Made by a program: the position numbers and the translations under genes. From positions 2,131,501 to 2,195,500 of the forward strand of contig NZ_JACCFP010000001.1 in assembly GCF_013410655.1 (NCBI RefSeq): DNA of 64,000 nucleotides. The letters run 5' to 3'. Source of the stretch: Nocardioides thalensis (GTDB lineage Bacteria > Actinomycetota > Actinomycetes > Propionibacteriales > Nocardioidaceae). This document shows, in pieces, positions 59,319 through 64,000 of this stretch (its first letter is position 1; each line of letters begins with the position of its first letter). Under the pieces are notes generated by a model, which saw nothing but the letters and a program-made list of their open reading frames with translations, did not search any database and had not been told where the DNA came from.

Positions 59319-60775
59319 CCGGCATCGGGACCGCCGACCAGGGCGACACGCTGCGGCGCACCGGCGCCGCGGTCGTCTCCCTCGCAGCCTCCGAGCTGCT
59401 GGGGAAGGTCGCGACCCTCCTGACGATCCTGGTGATGGCGCGCCTGCTCGGGGTCGCCGACTTCGGCGTCCTGACGTTCGGCCTGAGCATCGGGCTGCTG
59501 CTCGCGGTGCTGTCCTCGCTGGGCCTGGACTCCCGGGTGGTGCAGCTCGGCAGCGCGCGGCCGGAGCTGCTGGACCGGTGCTACGGCGCACTGGCCGCGA
59601 TCAGGCTGGCGCTGTCGGTCGCCGTGCTGGTGCCCACCGCGGCGATCCTGTTCGCGACGATGGACCGGGGGAGCGCGGCGGCGGTGTGGCTGCTCGTCGC
59701 GAGCTGCCTCGCCGACACGCTGAGCGACGCCGCGCGGAGCGCGTGCGGCGCGCTCCAACGACAGCACCTCGCCTCCGTCATGCTGGTGGTCCACCGGTTC
59801 GCGACGCTGGCCTTCACCGCGGGGGCGCTCCTCCTGTCGCCGAGCGCCGCCCACGCGGCCCTCGGCTATCTCGCCGGCACCTGCGTCGGCGTCGTCGCCA
59901 TGCACGTCGCGGCGCACCGCGCCGGGGCCCGGCTCGTCGTCCGCGGCAGCCGCCGGGCCGCCGGAATGGTCATGGCCGCCGCGCCGGTCACCGCCGTCGA
60001 GTCGATGGCGTCGATGGCCGTCTTCCGCATCGACACCGCGATGATCGGGGTGATGCTGGGCAGCTTCGCCGTCGGCGAGTACGGCGCCGGCTACCGGCTG
60101 CTCGAGTCGATCGTGTTCGTGAGCTGGACGCTGTCCCGGGCCTACGTGCCCGTGATCGCGAGCCGGCCCGGCGACCTCGAGCACGTCCGGACCTGGGCGC
60201 AGCGCGCGCTGCTCGTGGTGTGCGCCGTCTATCTTCCCTACGGCGTCGTCACGGCGCTCCGCGGCGACGACCTGGTGCGGCTGCTGTTCGGTGCCGACTA
60301 CGTGCACCACGGCGTGCAGCTCGGCCTGGCCGCGGCGCCGCTCCTCTTCGGGGTCATGCACCTGGGGGCGACGGTGCTCCTGGCGCTCCGTCCCAACCCG
60401 GTGGTGCTCGTGGCGAGCCTGAGCGCCGTCGCGCTCAACATCGGGCTGAACCTGTTCCTGATCCCGCGGTGGGGGATCACGGCCGCAGCCGTCTCCACGT
60501 GCCTGGCGTTCCTCCTGCAGTCGGTCGTCCTGATGCGCGCCCTGACCCGGATCACCGGCAGCATCGTTCCGGTTCCCGCACTCGGCGCGGTCGTGGTCGC
60601 CTCCCTCGCGGCGGGTGCCGCGGTGCAGGCCGTCGAGCCCCTGGGGCTGGCCCTGTCCGCCGGCGTCCTCGTGTTCCTCCTGGCCTGGGAGGGGGCGACC
60701 CGGTTGCTGGATCCCCGGCACGCGGGGGTGCGCTCCCAGCTCACCGCAGGTTCTGGCGGCGACGTACGGGGGTAA
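59315..60775 (+). CDS. Polysaccharide flippase (Wzx/MVF superfamily)
   Basis: A 486-residue protein with about 12-14 membrane spans. AAVVSLAASELLGKVATLLT and ARLLGVADFGVLTFGLSIG are typical of Wzx, and FRIDTAMIGVMLGSFAVGEY with YGAGYRLLESI matches span 7-8 of the family. It moves lipid-linked repeat units across the membrane for polymerisation by the Wzy-like proteins. It is coupled to the previous gene (ATGA) and is the last membrane component of the locus. Confidence 0.89.
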   Translation: MTGIGTADQGDTLRRTGAAVVSLAASELLGKVATLLTILVMARLLGVADFGVLTFGLSIGLLLAVLSSLGLDSRVVQLGSARPELLDRCYGALAAIRLALSVAVLVPTAAILFATMDRGSAAAVWLLVASCLADTLSDAARSACGALQRQHLASVMLVVHRFATLAFTAGALLLSPSAAHAALGYLAGTCVGVVAMHVAAHRAGARLVVRGSRRAAGMVMAAAPVTAVESMASMAVFRIDTAMIGVMLGSFAVGEYGAGYRLLESIVFVSWTLSRAYVPVIASRPGDLEHVRTWAQRALLVVCAVYLPYGVVTALRGDDLVRLLFGADYVHHGVQLGLAAAPLLFGVMHLGATVLLALRPNPVVLVASLSAVALNIGLNLFLIPRWGITAAAVSTCLAFLLQSVVLMRALTRITGSIVPVPALGAVVVASLAAGAAVQAVEPLGLALSAGVLVFLLAWEGATRLLDPRHAGVRSQLTAGSGGDVRG

Positions 60776-60785
60776 TGCACCCGGC

Positions 60786-60983
60786 ATGACGGAGACCCCC
60801 GACGACAAGCACGTCGACAGCCGCGCCGAGCTGCTGCCCGAGGAGGAGCAGGCCGGCAGCGACGACCCGCACGACCAGGCGGAGCAGATCCTGCGCGAGT
60901 CCCGGGAGCGCACCGACGACCCCGAGGGCACCGCAGCGGAGTCGACCCAGACCTCGAACCCCGACGAGCGTCCGGACGCCTGA
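60786..60983 (+). CDS. Small acidic hydrophilic protein
   Basis: A 65-residue protein rich in Asp, Glu, Ser and Thr (AELLPEEEQAGSDDPHDQAE, ILRESRERTDD), probably disordered, with no membrane span or motif. Similar short acidic proteins are common in actinobacteria; function unknown. It starts 10 bp after the flippase stop. Codon use is typical of the neighbourhood. Confidence 0.65.
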   Translation: MTETPDDKHVDSRAELLPEEEQAGSDDPHDQAEQILRESRERTDDPEGTAAESTQTSNPDERPDA

Positions 60984-61027
60984 CGTACGATCGCGGCACC
61001 CCCGTCGTCTCCGCCGATTGATGTCGC

Positions 61028-62479
61028 ATGCAGCTGCCCGGCCGCCTCGAGCTGCCTCCCGCCGTCGCCTCGTGCGCGCTCGTCCTGCTGCTGGCGGTCG
61101 CGGCGCTCGTGGGGGCCACCGTCACCACCACGTCGACGGCGCCCGAGAACGGCGACCCGGCCACCATCGCGCGCGACGCCGGGGAGCGCGCGCAGCCTCG
61201 GCGCTGGGACCGGCCGCCGCCGCCCGTGCCGCCAGCGCGGACCAAGTGGAGCGGCTTCGCGTTCGACGCCTGCCGTGCGCCCGACCAGGCGACGATGGAC
61301 CGTTGGCGCACCAGCTCGCCGTTCACGGGGGTCGGGATCTACCTGGGTGGCAGTCACCGCGCCTGTGAGCAGCGGCACCTCACGCCGCGGTGGGTCGACC
61401 GGCAGATGCGCTCGGGCTGGCAGCTGCTGCCGATCTGGGTCGGCCCGCAGGCGTCGTGCACGGGCTACCAGCACCGGATCGACGACTCGCCCGGCAGGTT
61501 CGATCTCTACGGGAAGGCGCGGGCCGGGGGAGTAGCGGCCGCCCGTCGCGCCGCCGCCACCGCGCGGTCCCTGGGCCTGCCTCCCGCGGAGACGATCTTC
61601 TACGACATCGAGGGCTTCGACACCGGGCGACCGAAGTGCAAGTGGTCGGCACTGGCGTTCCTGGAGGAGTGGACGCAGGAGCTGCACCGGCGCGGCTACC
61701 GGTCGGGCGTGTACTCCCACGTCAACGCGGCGATCTCGCTCCTGAGCAGGACCAGCAGCCGTTATGTCAAGCCGGATGCCGTCTGGTACGCCTGGATCGA
61801 CCGGGTCGGGGAGGTGCCGCCCGAGTACGTCAGCGACGCGGCGTTCATGAGCACCAGTCGCGTCCACCAGTACCTCCTGGACACCCGGGTCGAGTTCGGC
61901 GGGATCCCGATGGACATCGACTGGAACTACGTGAGCCTCGGTGCGCGGAAGTGGCGGAACCCGGCCGGCTGCGACGAGCGCGCCGAGCGCGTCGAGCCGC
62001 GCGACCTGAAGCCGGGCGCGCGCGGCGACCTGGTGCGGTTGGCGCAGTGCCTGGTGCTGCCCGGTGACCCGCACCCCCTGAAGACCACGGGCCTGCTCGA
62101 CCAGCGGACCGTGCGCGCCGTACGGGCGTTCCAGCACCGCCGCGGCCTCCCGGCGACCGGGTTCGTCGACCGCCGCACCTGGACCTCGCTGCTGGCGCGC
62201 GGCCACGAGCCGGTCCTGAAGAAAGGTGCCAGGGGAGACACCGTACGGCGACTCCAGCGCAGCCTGCGGGTGGCCGTCGGCGACCCGCGGATCTCCGTCG
62301 ACGGCGAGTTCGGCCCCGCCACCGCGCGCGCCGTCCGTCACTACCGCAAGCGTCTGGGCCTCGAGCCCAAGGACGTCGTCACGCCGCGCGTGTGGCAGGC
62401 GCTGGCACGCGGGAAGGTCACCAGCGTCCACCGATCCGGACCTAAGGTGAAGGCGTGGCGAGACCGACGCGGTGGGTGA
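61028..62479 (+). CDS. DUF1906 glycoside-hydrolase-like protein with two peptidoglycan-binding repeats
   Basis: A 483-residue exported protein. A signal-anchor (about 10-32) is followed by a DUF1906 (Rv2525c-like) TIM-barrel domain (about 72-315; GFAFDACRAPDQATMD, TIFYDIEGFDTG, GVYSHVNAAISLL) with acidic residues where lysozyme-like GH25 enzymes have catalytic ones. Two PG_binding_1 repeats follow (about 323-390 and 397-465; GARGDLVRLAQCL and GARGDTVRRLQRSL). It likely binds and may cut cell-wall polymer. Confidence 0.85.
   Translation: MQLPGRLELPPAVASCALVLLLAVAALVGATVTTTSTAPENGDPATIARDAGERAQPRRWDRPPPPVPPARTKWSGFAFDACRAPDQATMDRWRTSSPFTGVGIYLGGSHRACEQRHLTPRWVDRQMRSGWQLLPIWVGPQASCTGYQHRIDDSPGRFDLYGKARAGGVAAARRAAATARSLGLPPAETIFYDIEGFDTGRPKCKWSALAFLEEWTQELHRRGYRSGVYSHVNAAISLLSRTSSRYVKPDAVWYAWIDRVGEVPPEYVSDAAFMSTSRVHQYLLDTRVEFGGIPMDIDWNYVSLGARKWRNPAGCDERAERVEPRDLKPGARGDLVRLAQCLVLPGDPHPLKTTGLLDQRTVRAVRAFQHRRGLPATGFVDRRTWTSLLARGHEPVLKKGARGDTVRRLQRSLRVAVGDPRISVDGEFGPATARAVRHYRKRLGLEPKDVVTPRVWQALARGKVTSVHRSGPKVKAWRDRRGG
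62443..62448 (+). promoter_or_regulatory. -10 box TAAGGT inside the DUF1906 gene
   Basis: TAAGGT ends six bases before the GTG at 62455, the leaderless spacing; it lies within the 3' end of the preceding gene. Confidence 0.4.
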
Positions 62480-63054
62480 CCGACACCAAGCCCGGACACT
62501 CGGAGTGGTACGTAGAGCGCTTCCGGCGGATGGCCGCCGAGGGCCAGGACCTCGGCGGTGAGGCGCGGCTGGTCGACGCGATGCTCCCGCCGGCGTCGCG
62601 CGTCCTCGACGCGGGCTGCGGCCCCGGCCGGCTCGGCGCCGTCCTCCACGAGCGCGGCCACACGGTCGTCGGCGTCGACGCCGACCCCCTGCTGATCGCG
62701 GCGGCCGAGGAGGACCACCCCGGACCGCGCTGGCTGGTCGCCGACCTGGCCGAGCTGGACCTGGCCTCGATGGGCGAGCCGGAGCCGTTCGCCGGCGCCG
62801 TGCTGGCAGGCAACGTCATGGTGTTCCTGGCCGCCGGCACCGAGGCCGAGGTCCTGCGCAGGGTCGCCGCGCACGTCGTCGACGACGGGTTCGTGACGTG
62901 CGGGTTCCACACCAACCGCGAGCTGACGCTCGACGCGTTCGACCAGGCCGTCGCGGACGCCGGACTGCGCCAGGAGCACCGGTTCGCCACCTGGGACCTG
63001 CGGGCCTGGCACGACGACGCCGACTTCGCGGTGAGCGTGCTGCGGAAGCAGTGA
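62455..63054 (+). CDS. Class I SAM-dependent methyltransferase
   Basis: A 199-residue methyltransferase. RVLDAGCGPGRLGAVLHERG is motif I, VVGVDADPLLIAAA motif II, and FAGAVLAGNVMVFL motif IV. The substrate is unknown. The GTG overlaps the preceding gene by 25 bp and has its own TAAGGT box, so it is probably transcribed separately from the polysaccharide locus. Convergent with the M28 peptidase gene, 10 bp away. Confidence 0.88.
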   Translation: MARPTRWVTDTKPGHSEWYVERFRRMAAEGQDLGGEARLVDAMLPPASRVLDAGCGPGRLGAVLHERGHTVVGVDADPLLIAAAEEDHPGPRWLVADLAELDLASMGEPEPFAGAVLAGNVMVFLAAGTEAEVLRRVAAHVVDDGFVTCGFHTNRELTLDAFDQAVADAGLRQEHRFATWDLRAWHDDADFAVSVLRKQ

Positions 63055-63064
63055 CCAGGCTCGA

Positions 63065-64000
63065 TCAGCGCCTCGAGGCGAGGTCGTAGGCGGCCGAGCC
63101 GATGAGCTCCATGCTCACGGTGAGGCGGTCGATGCTGATGTTCTTGGCGATCGTGTCCTCCGGGCTGTGGTACGGCGGCTCAAGGAGTGCTGGGGTGGAC
63201 TCGCCCCGCCAGGAGAAGTTCGCGGCGGCGATGCCCGCCTCCTGGAACGACTGGTGGTCGCTCGCTCCGCGCTGGGTGACGGGGGAGATCTGCGGGGCGT
63301 AGCCGAGGCGCGTGGCGGCCGCCGCGACCGCGTCCGTCGCCGGGTTCGCCTCACCGGAGAACGACAGCAGCCAGTACCGGGTCGCCGGCTCCCAGCTGGT
63401 GCCGACCATGTCGTTCTGGAACACCCCGCGGATCCGGTCGCGCTCGGGCGGGGCGAGCTGGGCGACGTGGTGACGCGAGCCGATCAGTCCCTGCTCCTCG
63501 GAGCCCCACAACGCGAACCGGACGGTGGCAGGGATCTGCCCCAGGCTCCTGAACACGCGCGCGAGCTCCAGGGTGAGCACGGTCCCGGAGCCGTCGTCGT
63601 TGGCGCCCGGGGCGCCGATGACCGAGTCGTAGTGGCCCGAGATGTAGACCAGCGGAGCGGGCGTCCGGCTGCTGCCGGGCCGTTCGGCGATCACGTTGTG
63701 GCTGGTCAGGCCGCGGTGGGCGGTCGTGGAGACCTGCAGGCGCAGCCGACGCACCGCGAGGTCCTCCCGCAGGAGACGCTTCTGGACCTGCGCCACCCCG
63801 AGCACCGGAATGGCCGCCACCGGCGTGGGCGGGGGTGCGGACGTGCCGGTCGTCGGCACGAGGCGCAGGGACGCGGCCGACGCGCGGCGCGGGTAGGCGA
63901 GGTCGGCCGGCAGCAGGATGACCGCTGCGGCGCCACGGGCCTGCGCGTCGGCCACGAACGCCGCGCGCTGGTTGACCCGGGCGACCGGGTCGGTGGTGTT
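63065..64000 (-). CDS. M28-family zinc aminopeptidase (N-terminus outside window)
   Basis: At least 311 residues of an M28 peptidase, open to the window edge on the 5' side, where the signal peptide should be. YISGHYDSVIG (zinc His), GANDDGSGTVL (bridging Asp), GSEEQGLIGS (catalytic Glu and zinc Glu), FQNDMVG (zinc Asp) and PPYHSPEDT (zinc His) are complete. A PA-like segment lies near the visible N-terminus. The family removes N-terminal residues from peptides, usually outside the cell. Confidence 0.9.
   Translation of the reverse strand, partial: NTTDPVARVNQRAAFVADAQARGAAAVILLPADLAYPRRASAASLRLVPTTGTSAPPPTPVAAIPVLGVAQVQKRLLREDLAVRRLRLQVSTTAHRGLTSHNVIAERPGSSRTPAPLVYISGHYDSVIGAPGANDDGSGTVLTLELARVFRSLGQIPATVRFALWGSEEQGLIGSRHHVAQLAPPERDRIRGVFQNDMVGTSWEPATRYWLLSFSGEANPATDAVAAAATRLGYAPQISPVTQRGASDHQSFQEAGIAAANFSWRGESTPALLEPPYHSPEDTIAKNISIDRLTVSMELIGSAAYDLASRR

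Noticed and set aside
59138..62431. 1097-codon minus-strand frame opposite the flippase and DUF1906 genes
   Set aside because: Low-complexity Arg/Gly/His/Asp composition, no motif; the plus-strand genes are clear.

Overview
The window is chromosomal DNA from a high-GC actinobacterium. A Pup-proteasome locus, RbpA, a HelY-type helicase, PafB/PafC, Ppm synthase next to Lnt, and many genes whose start codon lies about six bases after a TAnnnT box (leaderless style) all fit this. Gene content and order are most like Nocardioides or a relative; that placement is inference. No rRNA, tRNA, CRISPR array, phage or insertion sequence was seen.

Layout. (1) 1-9305: pupylation/proteasome block: dop (5' end cut off), pup, prcB, prcA, an antisense FAD-Rieske oxidoreductase, pafA, an FKBP lipoprotein, pafB, pafC. 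(2) 9364-14612: tatA, tatC, a small conserved gene, a diacylglycerol-kinase-family gene and a HelY-like helicase. (3) 14609-27563: mixed housekeeping: 5'-3' exonuclease, Lrp regulator, threonine aldolase coupled to an unknown-function gene, lnt, ppm, fxsA, rbpA, an MFS carrier, a GDPD, a MurA-like enzyme with an N-terminal HTH, an alcohol dehydrogenase and a META lipoprotein. (4) 27652-33106: tryptophan 2,3-dioxygenase and kynureninase, then a minus-strand set of two FAD enzymes bracketed by two paralogous Cys/His-rich mini-proteins. (5) 33286-35329: an HTH-TPR regulator facing a 43-residue exported peptide, followed by a 530-bp gap rich in dyads. (6) 35330-39158: a three-gene coupled operon: ECF sigma factor, small protein, TPR-CHAT protease. 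(7) 39234-43989: two coiled-coil proteins and two dynamin/YfjP-like GTPases. (8) 44082-60983: a large exopolysaccharide locus: initiating sugar-phosphate transferase, glycosyltransferases, two Wzz-like proteins, two O-antigen ligase/polymerase-like proteins, deacetylase, glycoside hydrolase, methyltransferase, kinase-like protein, acetyltransferase, flippase. (9) 61028-64000: a DUF1906/peptidoglycan-binding protein, a methyltransferase and a cut-off M28 peptidase.

The most interesting signal ties regions 6-8 together. An identical promoter architecture (GGATCAA, 15-16 bp, CACYAGT, 5 bp, start codon) lies directly before four transcription units: the first coiled-coil gene, the second coiled-coil gene plus the GTPases, the head of the polysaccharide locus, and its second half. 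It does not look like the ordinary TAnnnT promoters elsewhere in the window. The neighbouring sigma factor, encoded with a caspase-like TPR-CHAT protease, is the obvious candidate to read it. I infer a protease-controlled sigma regulon that co-expresses a membrane-remodelling GTPase module and a surface polysaccharide. The HTH-TPR regulator with its exported peptide, just upstream, could be a separate peptide-sensing input.
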